Shown: in pieces, positions 11,870 to 23,396 of the stretch
Layout: each line of letters begins with the position of its first letter
Position numbering within the stretch: position 1 is the first letter of the stretch
From: Gnetum montanum
Taxonomy: Eukaryota > Streptophyta > Gnetopsida > Gnetales > Gnetaceae
Direction of reading: 5' to 3'
Length of the DNA: 64,000 nt
Assembly: GCA_015680685.1 (NCBI GenBank)
Contig: MNCI01013723.1
Location: 107,187 to 171,186 of the forward strand
Notes under the pieces: generated by a model
Told to the model about the DNA's origin: nothing
What the model saw: the letters and a program-made list of their open reading frames with translations, nothing else
Databases searched by the model: none
Translations under genes and position numbers: made by a program

Positions 11870-12247
11870 GTCCAAACCATTCCATATCACAACAGACACA
11901 TCTAACTATGCTTTGGGAGTAATGCTCACATAGATGGATGATAAGAAACGTCCATATTATATCCACTACAAGAGTCGAAGCATTGTGGGAGCATAGTTAA
12001 ATTACACCACCACAGAGAAATAATTAATGGTAGTGGTGTATGTGCTAGAAAATTTTAGGCACTGTGTGTTGGGTTACAAAGTATTTGTGCATACAAACCA
12101 TAGTGTAATTTGCTTCCTTATGAATAAGTCGATGGGGAGCCCTCATATCATACGATGGCTTGTGATCTTGCAAAAATTTGATCTCATTATGGTAGATCAA
12201 AAAAGGATCGAGAATGTGGTCACTGACCACCTCTCTCACTTAAGATA
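11870..12247 (+). pseudogene. Element A RNase H domain (degenerate)
   Basis: RNase H removes the RNA template. The frame contains TDTSNYALGVML (first catalytic Asp), then LNYTTTEK, VVVYVLENFRHCVLGYKVFVH and TNHSVICFLM, where the usual TDH has become TNH (Asp to Asn by G to A). It ends VTDHLSHLR. The last 73 codons (12027-12247) are open. Order and spacing are those of the Ty3/gypsy pol RNase H. Confidence 0.8.
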
Positions 12248-12399
12248 GAATAACAAAGAGAACGAAAGCCCACTCTCTAATCAGTTTCTAGATGAACTCC
12301 TCTTTACTGAAGTAATAAATGAACAAACACTTGAAAAAGTAATATGGTTTAATGGCATCCTCACATATCTTCTTACTCAAGAGATGCCATAAGAGTTAG

Positions 12400-13640
12400 A
12401 GTTTAGTAAGAAGCAACAATTTCTTCATCGGGCCAAATACTTCATGGAAATCAATAGACACCTCTATAAGGTGTGTGTCGATGGCCTGATCCATTGGTGT
12501 GTCCCTAACAAAGATCAATTGCACATACTTTAGGATGCTCATGAAGGGCCTCATGGAGGCCACTATGTAAGGAGATGCATGGCCATAAAAATCTTGATGG
12601 CAAGATACTATTGGCCCACAATCTTTAGGAACGTCCACCAGTTCGTCAAGTCTTGTGAATGTTGTCAACATGATGGGAGGATGACCACTCGCATGTAAGG
12701 TTCTCAATAATGGATTCAACCATTGGAGCATTTCAACATATGGGGCATTGACTTCATGGGTCCCATCACACCCATGTCCAATGAAAAGGCATATATTATA
12801 GTGGTAGTTGACTACTACACAAAATGGGTAGAAGTAATAGTCGTTACTGATTATACATCATCCACTTCTATCAAATTTATATAACAAAATATCCTAAATA
12901 GGTTTGGGATGCCACGTTCACTAATTTTTGATAATGAAACTCATTTCATAGGTGCCACATTTAGAAAATTAATGTAATGCTTAGGGGTAGAACATAAATT
13001 AACAACATCTTACCACCCCCAAGCCAACAATCAAGTAGAGGTAACCAACTAGAAAATTACAAAAATACTAACACAGACCATTAGCAAATATAAGGACTGA
13101 AGTACAAAACCTAATGATGCACTCTGGGCTTATTGTTCAACTTGAAAACTTCCTATTAGATATTCTCCCTATGAGTTAGTGTACAGGAAACTTCCAACAC
13201 TCCCAATTCAATCCAAGCTTTGTACACTCTCAACAGCCTATGATCTAAACCTTGACCTAACTTTAGCACAGAAGGAAAGATTGATCAATCTAAATGTGTT
13301 AGAAGAAAATATCTTAGTGGTTGTATCCTTGAATGAGGTGAACAAGACATTCAGCAAGCAGCATCATGACCTTAGAATCAGGAAAGTAAAACTTCATCCA
13401 GGAGATAAGGTTCTTTACTAGATCCCCACACAAGTATCCCAAAATAAAAAATTTCAAACATTGTGTAGGGATCTTATATAATTGATAAAACCTTTCCCTC
13501 TAGGACCATGTTGATCTACAAACCTGACAGCCCAAATAAAAAGTAGTTGGTTAACATCCAATAAGTCAAACCTTTCCTAGAACCAACATAGGCTAGTGTC
13601 AATACTTCCTCAATAGATGGACAACCATGTTTTATTTTTC
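12400..13640 (+). pseudogene. Element A integrase (degenerate)
   Basis: Integrase inserts the DNA copy. The N-terminal zinc-binding domain is visible as DAHEGPHGGHY...CECC (about 12530-12665), with both His and the Cys pair present. The catalytic core shows GIDFMGPITP (first Asp, near 12750), FDNETHF (second Asp, near 12930; the usual DNGTHF has Gly to Glu) and QVEV (Glu, near 13035). The region YSPYELVYRKLPTLPIQ and a C-terminal RKVKLHPGDKVLY follow. Stops interrupt it at several places (for example after KFI and KLM). The end merges with the conserved SHG(V)DGH block at 13655-13690. Confidence 0.85.
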
Positions 13641-13656
13641 AAATCTCCTCCCTCAA

Positions 13657-13682
13657 ACTCAGTCATGGGGTAGATGGCCATC
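13657..13682 (+). promoter_or_regulatory. Internal polypurine-tract-like motif of element A
   Basis: The string 'ctcagtcatggggtagatgg' matches the bases before the 3' LTR of related elements (C: cattcagtcatgggggta). The same motif lies at this place after integrase in B, C and D. It could serve as a second plus-strand primer (central polypurine tract), or it may simply be the end of pol, since one frame reads SLKLSHGVDGH. Confidence 0.4.
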
Positions 13683-13689
13683 CATGTTG

Positions 13690-15150
13690 ACCATTACCAT
13701 GGCCTCTCAATTTTTCTAGATTTTTTTTTCACATTTTTTATTTGACAAATTTTTTATTTTTAAATTTTTCTAATTTTACACCTTCTTTAGTACCTTTAAA
13801 TTTTCTTGATTAGTTTACACTTCCTTATATATTTTACTTTATTTTGCTTTCTTTTGTTTAGGTTTGATATTTTCTCATTTTTGCTAATAAATTTGCTTTA
13901 TTGTCATAGGACATAATGTTGTTGTTGTTCTTTACTAATGATGGTTTGTATTTAATGTGTGATTGTTGATGTCTGGTTTCTATTTTTGAATTTTGATGTC
14001 TAATGACTTTGACATGGTTTATTTTTCATGGAACAAGTAGTGAGTCCACATCATCTACCCATCTAATGAACTCTATGGTTTTCCTTGTTTTGGGAACTTG
14101 AGGTTCCTTTTCATTAAAGAAACTTTTAATTAATCAATGACCTTGGTAGCTCTAGAATTAGGAAGGATTCAAAGGTTTGTAAAGGGTGTAAGTTCAAGGG
14201 GACTCAATGCTCTTTGTACTCTTCTTCTTACTTGAGTGCTTGAGTGTTTTTCGCAGACTTCTTACCATTCCATACCACCTAATGATAGGAAGAAAAATAA
14301 CATCATTACATTGTGTGGTTCCCATCATTCAAAAAAATAATGGAAATTCAAAGCACACCCCTTGGAAAAATAAAAGAGGCTACAAGCATTGGTTATGGGA
14401 CTTGAAAGACATGCACCTATGCTTGACGGTCCCTTCTAATTAAGGCCCTCTCTCTCACTTCCTACTTCTCCTCTCTTCTCTTTTTAGAACGATGATGGTT
14501 TTTTGGAAGCACTCTTATGTCTTGAGTGGATGGATCAGTCTTAGAGTGGCAATGCGAAGTCACTGAAAGTGGATGGTTTTTGGACTAGACTAAGGATGGA
14601 ACTTCTCAGGTCATTTTAACCAAAAATTCCACAAGGGACTTGTTATGGCCTTAATTTGGAACTCCATTCCACCTTCTCTATCATCCATCTATGCTTCCAT
14701 AACTCACCTCATTGCCAGGTTCTATGTTATGCTCCATGTTTTGGTATGATGTGTTGGGATTCTTGTTTGGATTCTTTCAGGTTGGGCTTTAACTTTTCAT
14801 GATCATTAAATTGACTATGGGACCCATGGACTCCTTAGTTGAGGTTATGCAAGGGCAAAAATGGCATAGCTCTTGGCTTGATTAGTTTAGGTTCCTTACC
14901 TTTGACATCGCTACAATCCTATCTTTCACATTTTCCATTGTATAAACCACTCAATGCTTCTTAATCTTTCATTTCATTCATTCACTCAATCAATTTTTCT
15001 CCATTTTCTCAAATTTATAAACTTCAATGCCCTCTTCTCATGATTTCATACTATTCTTGGTCTTCTAAGCTTTTATTTGATCCCAATTTCATCAAAAAAT
15101 TCCTTATGTTTTGAAATTTTAACCAAAGTCAACAGAAGTCAACATTGGTC
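13690..15150 (+). other. Post-integrase noncoding spacer of element A
   Basis: T-rich at first (13720-13900), then unique-looking sequence. The segment around 14420-14560, with 'aggccctctctctcactt', is shared with B near 39430 and, inverted, with C near 45960. No coding frame is conserved between copies. It is a 3' noncoding region common to all elements of this group in the window. Confidence 0.6.
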
Positions 15151-15157
15151 AATAGTT

Positions 15158-15250
15158 GCATCAATGAGGCCTCATCGACATAGTTGACTGCATCGATGAG
15201 CCCTTGTCAATGAGGCCTCATTGATGTAGTGTAAAAATACTATATATACC
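15158..15250 (+). promoter_or_regulatory. U3-like promoter block upstream of third ORF in A
   Basis: Two perfect palindromes atgaggcctcat (15164-15175, 15210-15221) alternate with 'catcgacatagttgac' and 'ttgatgtagtg', and are followed by TATATATA at 15241-15248. The LTR U3 of the same element has the same palindrome, the same neighbours and a TATA box at a similar distance. I infer a copied or shared promoter for the third ORF, which starts about 470 bp downstream. Confidence 0.55.
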
Positions 15251-15714
15251 ACCACACACTTTGGAATTTTTTGCAAATTACTCATAACACATGGGGAATT
15301 TTTGCAATCTTTCAAAGCCCAAAACCTTCCAAAGTTCATAACTTCCCAACCATTTGTCCAAATCATGCCATTTTTTGATCTTATGCTTATTGGAGGTAAT
15401 ATCTTTATCATGGGGACCACAACCCTTAAGGTGTTTGATAAAAAATTGATGGATTTTTTTGTAAATTTTCCTAACTCCCTTAAAGGGCTAATAACCTTAA
15501 CCATATATAAACACCAACTTTTTCCAAGGTAACCCTTCCAACAACCTCCAAGATGAATTATTCATAATAACACATAAAATAAATAATAATTGGATTCATT
15601 AAATCATCCATAATCACAACTTAGCCAAGTGCAACTATCCTCAATAGTTAATGTATCCCAATTGTTTTAAGGTTACATAATGATTGCTAATCCATGGTCT
15701 TATTGTGATTACAA
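15251..15714 (+). other. Putative leader of the third ORF in A
   Basis: Noncoding stretch between the TATA block and the ORF start. It has homology to B (40263-40716), for example 'cccaaaaccttccaaag' in both. Overlapping short open frames on both strands (15302-15532 +, 15172-15504 -) are not kept in B and are rejected as genes. An intron or untranslated leader is possible. Confidence 0.4.
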
Positions 15715-18573
15715 ATGGCACCCAAACAAAAGCATCCACAAGAAGGATAACCCTCACAACCATGGAAGAAATGACCTAGAGCTAGAAGGGACCAGCAAGA
15801 ACAGGGCCAAGAACTACCAAAGGTAACCCATGCAATAGAACCTCTTCAGAAGAAGCCCAAAGCGGAATCTATTTGACAAATTCTAAAGAAATAAGTGCCT
15901 ACAGAACAATCCTAATGAGGAGAAGCACCTAGACCCATGTCAAGGCTTGAGGTCACTCTAACTCAAGCCTACCTAGAGATCATCAAGTCCCGAGAAATCC
16001 AAAGATCAGTTCTTTAAGAGATAAACTTTGGGTCATTTTTGCAGAAAGCTCCAAAGGATGTCAAGACACAATTGCAAGCCTCACCCATGTGGCTAGTCAT
16101 CACGTCTAGTGGGAAATGGTACATGAGATAGACCTATCTCTTTTGGAGTAGCTGAAGGCTAGGGTCCATTGTAAAAATCAAGGACATTCAATTGTTCTAC
16201 TCGATGGAAGCTATTGCATAGGCACTGGGGTTGCCAAACATTGGAACATAGTTGATAGAGATATCAACAAAAGTTAATCCTAAGGCAAAAATGGAATGGA
16301 CCCAGTGATGCTACAGGGTTGACCATAAGGAGTATGGTGTGCTCACACCAGTGAAGCAGATTTATTTCAAGGTTGTGGCCTATCACCTTAATCCAACAGT
16401 GAGGCCAAGCAAGGTAACTACTTTCTCCACCCAAGCATGCACCACTCTAAGTGGAAAATTTCTTATTAACCTTCCACAACTAATTTATTTGAAGATTAAG
16501 AAGTGCTTCAAGGAGAAAAAACATGGGAAAAAATACCCTACCCTTTTCATGCCTCACCAGAAAACTTTGCAAAATGGTAGGCATTGTTCACTATTCTAAT
16601 GATACTCTCAAGCATGCTCCCTTGGCCTCATGGGCAAAAATAATAAAAGATAAGATGTCAACGACCACTCAAGAAGAGGAGATATCACCACCACCACCCA
16701 CTCAAGAGACAACATTGGAGGCCCGCGTAGTCCTTGAGCATCTATGTCAAATCTGAGAACAACTCTTGAGCGAACAAGAGCAACAAGTAGGAATGAGTGG
16801 GGTAGATCCATCTGTGTATTAGCCAACAATGAATCACCTTAATGAGGTGGCCCGAACAGTTAGCCAGATGGAGAGGGGTGGTTCCATTTTCTCTATCCAA
16901 AGAACATAGTTTCCTTTGAGGTTGGATCCTAACACTCAAGAGGTAATGAATCCCATTAGCGACACATCATCTATTCCCAAAAATCTCTGGGAATGCCACC
17001 ACTTTCTCAGTGTAGTTGGAGGAAAGTGAAAAGGAAACTATTTTGGTGATGCAACATTGAGGGTAGGAGACAACAAAGGAAGTGGTAGCTTACCATGTAG
17101 CTAAAGCACTAAATGCACCTGCAACATTTGTACCAAATGTATTTCCACTCCAAGATGTGTAGGCATCTGCAAGCATGTTCAGCTAGAAATGAAATGCAGC
17201 TTAGCATGAATAGTTGCTTGAACAACTATTAGGAACTAGGCAACCGACTTTGAACATATTTGATCTCATAGAGAACATCATCACAACCTAGTTAGAGCTA
17301 ATGAATGCAAGGGATAGATGCATTATTTTGGAAGGGCAACTAGAATGGCCCAAGAGCAAAATCAATGCTTGGCCACGAAGGTTGCTAAACTTTGTGTCTA
17401 ACTTGTAGAACAAGTAATCCTCAGCCTAGCAATGACAAGAGATGAAACTATCAAACAACTTTAAAAATAATTTCAAAGGCTAAGGAGGAGGTAGTAATGG
17501 CCATCTTCAAATAGTCCATAATAAAAGCTGAAACGTATTCCATCAAAAAGAACTTGAATCAGATACACCAAGAGAATGAAGCATTGACCACGCAAAGTCA
17601 TTACCTGTGAAATGTTAATGCTCAAAGAGATCAAATGTAAGAATTCATTCATTAATAGCAAGAGAAACTTGCTAGAGTCAACACTAAATTAAGGAAATTG
17701 GCCACAGAGAACCACAATCTATCAATGGAGGAGGTACACACCTTGCAATAAAAGTCTACCATTGAGATCACTGCCTAGAAGAATAAAGCCCTCAAATTTG
17801 AGAAAGTAAAGAATCACTATAAGAACCAGGTTGGCTTGCAAAATGAAATTAATGAGAAAAAAATCTAAATGGAAAAGGAGAAAGTGAATGAAGCCCTTCA
17901 GTAACTCTAGAAAGGAAGAGAGATGCGGCAACCCATCCTTGATGGGATTAACACCTACAACAAAGTAGAGATTTGCTTGAAGGAGTTACAAAGCAAGGAA
18001 ATGATAGACTACATGGAGTTGGCCAATCTCCATTATGCAAACCTAGCAATGTTGACAGTCAAACAACCATAATTAGAATTGGAGAAATAAGTGGCTAGCT
18101 CATATCTACTATACAAGGCTAAGTTCAAGCAGCACAAAGACACCAAGCAAAAGCTTGAGACTACTAACGCTAAACTTGAAGTTCTCAAAAGATGATTCAA
18201 AGATCAACGATCTATCACTAAGAACCTATTTAAATATATGAATGACTACCAGGAGCTGAAGAACATAGTGAGAGTGTTTGACATTGAATGCAAATAGTTT
18301 GCTACCTGGTTTTTCAATGCCAAGGAGTTATTTTCAGCAATCTTGTGTCCTTGGGATGTGCCTATTCCAACCTACATTCAAGAATCTGTGTGGATAATGC
18401 ATGATCCTAGGAGTAAGGAGGAGAAAATTAAAGCATTGCTAAATTCTTTCTATCTTCTACCTAAAGTCACAGCAGCAACATGACAACTGCAGCCACCTCA
18501 ACCACTACTAGTGTGTGAAGCTAGTGAAAGTTCCTCGAAGCCTCAAGAACCACCACCACTTAGGACTATTTGA
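15715..18573 (+). pseudogene. Element A third ORF: plant-transposon-protein-like domain plus coiled coil
   Basis: A broken ORF of about 950 codons, start ATG at 15715 (MAPKQKHPQEG) and stop TGA at 18571. The copy in B has the same start and stop. Part one, up to about 16630, has LINLPQLIYLKIKKCFKEK followed by a conserved 'LP(F)..LI.KLC..G' segment, which recalls the 'putative plant transposon protein' (Transposase_32) domain often found in Athila-type elements. Part two, about 17200-18290, is rich in E, K, Q, L and N with heptad-like spacing and reads as a long coiled coil, ending in a short proline-rich tail. Function unknown; it occupies the position of the env-like ORF of Athila, but I see no signal peptide or membrane anchor. 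Many stops (TAG, TAA, TGA). Confidence 0.6.
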
Positions 18574-18804
18574 TCTTCTTCAACAAGCTTCATACCATCA
18601 AGGAACGTGTTGTCTAATTTTCTGAAGAGTTAAATCAAGGTGTTCAATTTTGTGTCTTAAACACCTTCATTTTTTGTAATGTACTAATTTGTACACCCGG
18701 GCACTCCATTTTTTGTCAAGTCGGTCAATTTGTTTGGTTGAAGAAAAGTTAATCAATAATCTCATACCTTCCCAATTTTGTAAAAGAACTTGAGGATGAG
18801 TTTT
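18574..18804 (+). other. 3' untranslated region of element A
   Basis: Noncoding. The part around 18640-18800 ('gtgttcaattttgtgtc', 'tcaataatctcataccttcc') is shared with B before its LTR and, inverted, with C at 44763-44920. It is therefore common to elements with and without the third ORF. Confidence 0.6.
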
Positions 18805-18822
18805 CATTCAATTGTGGGGATA
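18805..18822 (+). promoter_or_regulatory. 3' polypurine tract of element A
   Basis: The bases 'cattcaattgtggggata' immediately precede the 3' LTR. B, C and D have 'cattcaatcatggggata' or closely related strings. The purine run primes plus-strand DNA synthesis. Confidence 0.6.
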
Positions 18823-19716
18823 TGATGAGTTGTTGTTGGTTGGCTACATCAATGAGGCCTCATTAACATAGTCAACCATGTTGATGAGGCCCTGTCAATG
18901 CATCTTATCCTACGTCAACAAGGCCCCATCAATGCAATGTCTGTCAATTGCCTATAAATACGTGCCTACCAGCTAAATTTATGGCAATCTAAATCTCAAT
19001 AGTAGCAAAGCTCTTGCATTTTTTCCATTCGAAAGTTAGAATTTTTTCCCCAAGTGCCAGCAATAGGAGTCATTGAGTGTACAGATCTTTATTTGAGCAT
19101 TGTTGTACTTGAGCATGATAATGTGTGCTGTAATAAAGGCAAGCTTTCTGATAAACCTTGCTACACTTTGGATAGATTAACTATTTTATTTATGAATTTA
19201 TTGTTTCTAATTATTTATTAAATGTTTTCAATTAATATTTTAGATAAGTAATTAAGCTAGATAGATTACACACATAAGTACAACCTCTTTTAGCATAACA
19301 CGTATTTGCTTGGTAATCCCGGCAGCATTATTACTTAGTACACCACGTAGCGTAGTGCTTGGTCACCTAGCAGTAGATAGGTGGGTTCAAGACCTGTACG
19401 GAAAGTGGGATCAAATGTTTATGTTAGGATTAGTTAAATGATTAGTTAATTAGTTAATTTAGATTAATTAATCAAATCCCTTTTTATCTACATTTCAAGC
19501 ATCCAACTATAAAACATAAAAATGATAAAAATCGAAGGCCTTAGTTACACTTAACCATGCCAACAAGTGTCACAAGTGTAATTGGGAAGACAACAATTGA
19601 CCTTAAGGCTAGGTTCACTTCCTAAAGGGCTAGTGCATTGGAAATGATAAAGTCCAGAAAGTTTGACTGGATCGAGAGTGAATGTTTTGTGATTCACATG
19701 GTTTTGCCACTCATCA
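18823..19716 (+). repeat. 3' LTR of element A
   Basis: Begins TGATGAGT and ends ACTCATCA, a perfect 8-bp inverted repeat. Palindrome atgaggcctcat at 18852-18863, TATAAATA at 18953-18960, AATAAA at 19132-19137. It matches 6383-7299 throughout with many substitutions and lacks about 20 bp near its end present in the 5' copy. Confidence 0.85.
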
Positions 19717-21819
19717 TCAATCTTAAAGGTGTGTATTTGAAACCTTTATTTTACTTAGAATATTGATTGTTTGTTATTTGTATTAATGATTATTTCATGA
19801 GGGCATGTGAAATTTCTTATGAGTTGCAAGTCATGCATGAGATCTTTCATAACTTACAAAAGTGATTTTTAACGTAAATGTATTAGGCTTATGAGTTAGA
19901 ATTTTCTCTCTATCATGTGCACTTGTTATTTCATGTTTTGGTAAAAATTACTAATGAATGTTCTACATCATTCTATTTAAGGTTGGTGATCTCTTATGAG
20001 GCTACAAGGGCTTCATCCTTGGAGGTGGTTCATGGTGTTAACCCCTGCTATTTTATCCAACCTAGTGATCTTCTAGTGTGGGTTATAAGATGTTGTAGGG
20101 TTAGAGGAACTTGATGTGTGACAACTAGATGGCCAAAGAATCTATCAAGTACCCATTAAAATAAAACATATATATGCATATTAATGATTTGTTATGTCTT
20201 TATCATGATGGAATGTAAACTACACACTATTTTTATTTAGCATTTTCATGGTCATTTTTGGATGGATTTGTTAAGAGAGTTGTCAAGTCCCAATTCCTTG
20301 TTAAATGGTCCTTTGTTCAAGCCCACATTTTCTTCAATATGAACATAAGAAAAATTGCAAAATTTTGGAATGAAGATTGAAAAACTTTGACACCATGTTA
20401 ATCAATCATGGTGGTCAACCTTGATACATTTAAGATTTGACATTTGAGTTCATAAAATATACTTATTCTATTTTGCTTAAAATTTGATGATGACATTTCC
20501 TAGTTTAAAGAGTGCTATTTTAATGTATGGTTTATATTTTCTAATTTATACTTTTTATTCCAAAAAGAAATGTATAAAATGCTTACCTAAAAAATATGTT
20601 CTCTATTCTATTTCAAAAAAAGAAATCAAAGAGAGAGCCACATAATTTGATAAACCATTTAGGTTATCCAAATCTCTTTTTGACACCTGTATGGTTTGGG
20701 TTAAGTTTTATAGACATCATAGAAAGAAAATGAAAACAAATTTTTTTCTATATAGAATATTTGCTACATAATTTCTCATGCTTTAGCTTACATTTTTAAA
20801 AAAATTTCAAAGATTTCAAGTGCTTTAGGATGGAGTAAAACATTGTTCAAAACCCACTATCTATTATTAGTCATGTTGATATTTATAATTTCACATTCAT
20901 TTTAGGTTGGCATTGCCCCTATGCTAAGATTCTATTTTCCAAAAATGAAGATCATTCAAATGAAGGAAACACTAGTTAATTTCCATCCCTCCATGAACCT
21001 ATGCTAATATTCATATAGGATCAGTGATGTGAGGGAATAAAAATCCTTTTCTTTAAGAAACAAACCTCTGCATTGTGCTTATCATTCTTAATTTGCATTT
21101 CTACTTGAATATTAAAACATGAATTTCATAAACTACATTGATCTCAATTCATCATAACTATTTTTTCTTAATTTCTTGAATTGCATTTCCAATTATGCTT
21201 ATTCATACGTCTCACACTTCATTCATACTTTTGTATTGTTCCTACACTCAAACTTCAATATTTCCTCAATATAGTAGATTCAATCATTATCAACCATAGA
21301 TTCAACATGTTAACTAATCAATGTTTAGTTGTCAATACATTGTCCATTCATGGTGCATCTTGCTACAATGTCTTATAATAACTCAATCCTCAATGTTGTT
21401 ATTTAATACGTAGTACTATTATTCTTAGTTTTTGTTTTCTCTTAACTACTAACCCATAGATCCCATGATTACCACAAAACATTGATTTTAACTTATCATA
21501 CATTATTTTTGGTGATTGTTCCTACCAAATATCAAGTTTGAATAACATCCTCAATCTAACTTGTTTTATGTCTCACAATCCTTTCTACAATAATTTCAAT
21601 ACTAACTTAATTTTCAATACTCCTTTGCAACTTTATACTTTACCGGCCATCACCTTCACCAAATGTCCATTCATCCTTGTCAAAAACAAATGTTGAACAT
21701 ATTTCTTAATTACTCTTCTTCTAACATTTTGAGGTTTCTTCATCTGTCAATTTTTTCATTTACTATTGATTGCTCTATATCTTTCATTCTTCATAGCAAA
21801 TTACTATTGCAAAGTAAAG
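19717..21819. other. Decayed AT-rich sequence
   Basis: No gene recognised. Apart from the possible integrase fragment at 19960-20080, nothing but low-complexity AT-rich sequence is seen. Short open frames (21181-21378, 21663-21875) have no recognisable motif. Confidence 0.4.
19960..20080 (+). pseudogene. Possible gypsy integrase fragment
   Basis: The + frame reads ATRASSLEVVHGVNP. This resembles the integrase segment 'ATR.SPFEVVYG..P' found after the catalytic core of many plant Ty3/gypsy elements. Nothing else of the element is recognised around it, so the call rests on one short motif. Confidence 0.3.
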
Positions 21820-23060
21820 TTTTTAAATTAAATTTTGAAATAGTTTCTACATTTATTTCAACAAATCTAAGATAGTTTTTGATTCTCAAAAACCAACCTT
21901 AAATCACATTCTTAATTATTTTTATTGTGATTTCTCAAAGTCACATCGATGTTAATGCCTATTTAATTTTCACAATTTTACAATTGTACTTTTGTGATAT
22001 CTCAAAGGAAACATTCCTAGATAATTGCATTACAAGTAGAAAAAATGCACTCCCACTCTTATGCCATGGAAAGAACCCTAACATAGACTAGCATAACAAA
22101 AAATAGTCCCTAACATATAGCTAAAACTTCACAAGTTCTAAAGGACCAACCATAAAATTATAGAAGATTCGAAAAAAAGCATCTTTATCTCAATGTTAAC
22201 TCCTTAAAAACATTGAAGTTGTCAACATATCCTTTTTAGCAAGTCTAATTTGAATTTTCAAATTCCGTTTAAGAGTATATACATTGATTTCAACAAATCT
22301 AATCTAGTTTTCCTTCTCAAAAACTGATCTTAAATGGTATTCTTAATCATTTTTATTGCAATTTCTCAAATTCACTCCATACCAATGTCAATGCCCATCT
22401 AATTTTCAATGTTTCATAATTATAGTTTTCTAATATATATTAACATGTTTATTCTTAAATTTTAAAAGCTATATGGTTACTTAACCTCTAGCAAGGACTT
22501 GTTGTTGCATCATGTCTCTAAGGGTTTTTTCCATTTGTGAAATACATAAACATGAATAAGTGCACAAGGAGTCCACAATAACAAATGGCATGTGTAAAAT
22601 TTCTCAAAAAAAACACAAAAGAAAAAGAGACAAGCAATGCATCACCCCAAAGCAAGCATACCTAGATAGCCTCATTACAAGTACAAAAAAGGACTCATCC
22701 ACTTCTATCCCATTGAAAGAAACCAAGCATAAACTAGCACAACCAATGAAAGAAACTAACAAAATAGCTCTAACAATAGAAATACCAAAGGACCCTTCAT
22801 AAAATTATAAAAGATTTCAAACAAGCATCTTTATCTTAAGGTTAACTCTAAAACATTGAGGTTGTTAACTTATGCTTTTACACAAAAAGTCTAATTCAAA
22901 TTCTTTTTACCTATTAATCCTTTTTATATCTTGTTAATTTGTTGCTTTCATGAGTTAAGATTAAATCACATTCTTAATCATCTAGAATACAATGTTTCAC
23001 ACTTCTATCCTTTTTGTTTCAATGTCACATCCCATCTAATTTGTAGTGCTACTTGTTTGT
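21820..23060 (+). repeat. Degenerate tandem array, units about 440-650 bp
   Basis: Blocks recur in order. 'atttcaacaaatct...tctcaaaaac...cattcttaat' occurs near 21850-21990 and 22285-22430, and in weaker form near 22960-23040. 'cctagata...cattacaagta...cataaaattata' occurs near 22015-22265 and 22660-22915. About two and a half units are present with many substitutions. No coding frame persists across units, although one unit holds an 80-codon open frame (22560-22802). Confidence 0.5.
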
Positions 23061-23191
23061 ACTAGAAATATTATTTTCTACAACTTTAAGATTGTATGAG
23101 AGAATGTCACTTTTTAATATATACCAATTATGCTAATTTGTTTTGTTTGTCAATTTGTTTTCTTAATTAGTTAGAAATAAAATTGATTCCT

Positions 23192-23396
23192 CTACCCTGG
23201 CTACATTAATGAAAAGGAAGCTTATTGGAAGCCCAGAATTCCAAAGGTTTGCATGGTGGCAATTTTCCCTATCTCAATATAAATTTTCTATTAAACAAAT
23301 TCCTAGAAGTTTTAATCATCTTATCAATGCCTAAACTAGAGAATTGAGATCCATAATATTTTAGTTGTCTTTAAGTTCTATTTGAAGCTTATTCAA
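23192..23396 (+). repeat. Dispersed repeat R, copy 2
   Basis: Matches 3215-3420 on the same strand ('ggctacattaatgaaaag', 'ctcaatataaattttcta', 'aattgagatccat'). It ends exactly at the start of the element E LTR, so in both places R adjoins the start of a family F LTR. Confidence 0.55.

Larger units (their letters stand above)
6383..19716 (+). mobile_element. Element A: full-length Ty3/gypsy (Athila-like) retrotransposon with third ORF
   Basis: A 13.3-kb element bounded by two LTRs (917 and 894 bp) that begin TGAT(G/A)AGT and end ACTCATCA, an almost perfect terminal inverted repeat. Internal order: primer site, gag, protease, RT, RNase H, integrase, spacer, U3-like block, third ORF, polypurine tract. 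This order plus a post-pol ORF is typical of plant Athila/Tat elements. Every ORF carries stops or frameshifts, and the LTRs have diverged visibly, so the copy is old and inactive. Flanking five-base sequences are 'ctaat' (left) and 'tcaat' (right), only a partial target duplication. Confidence 0.85.
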
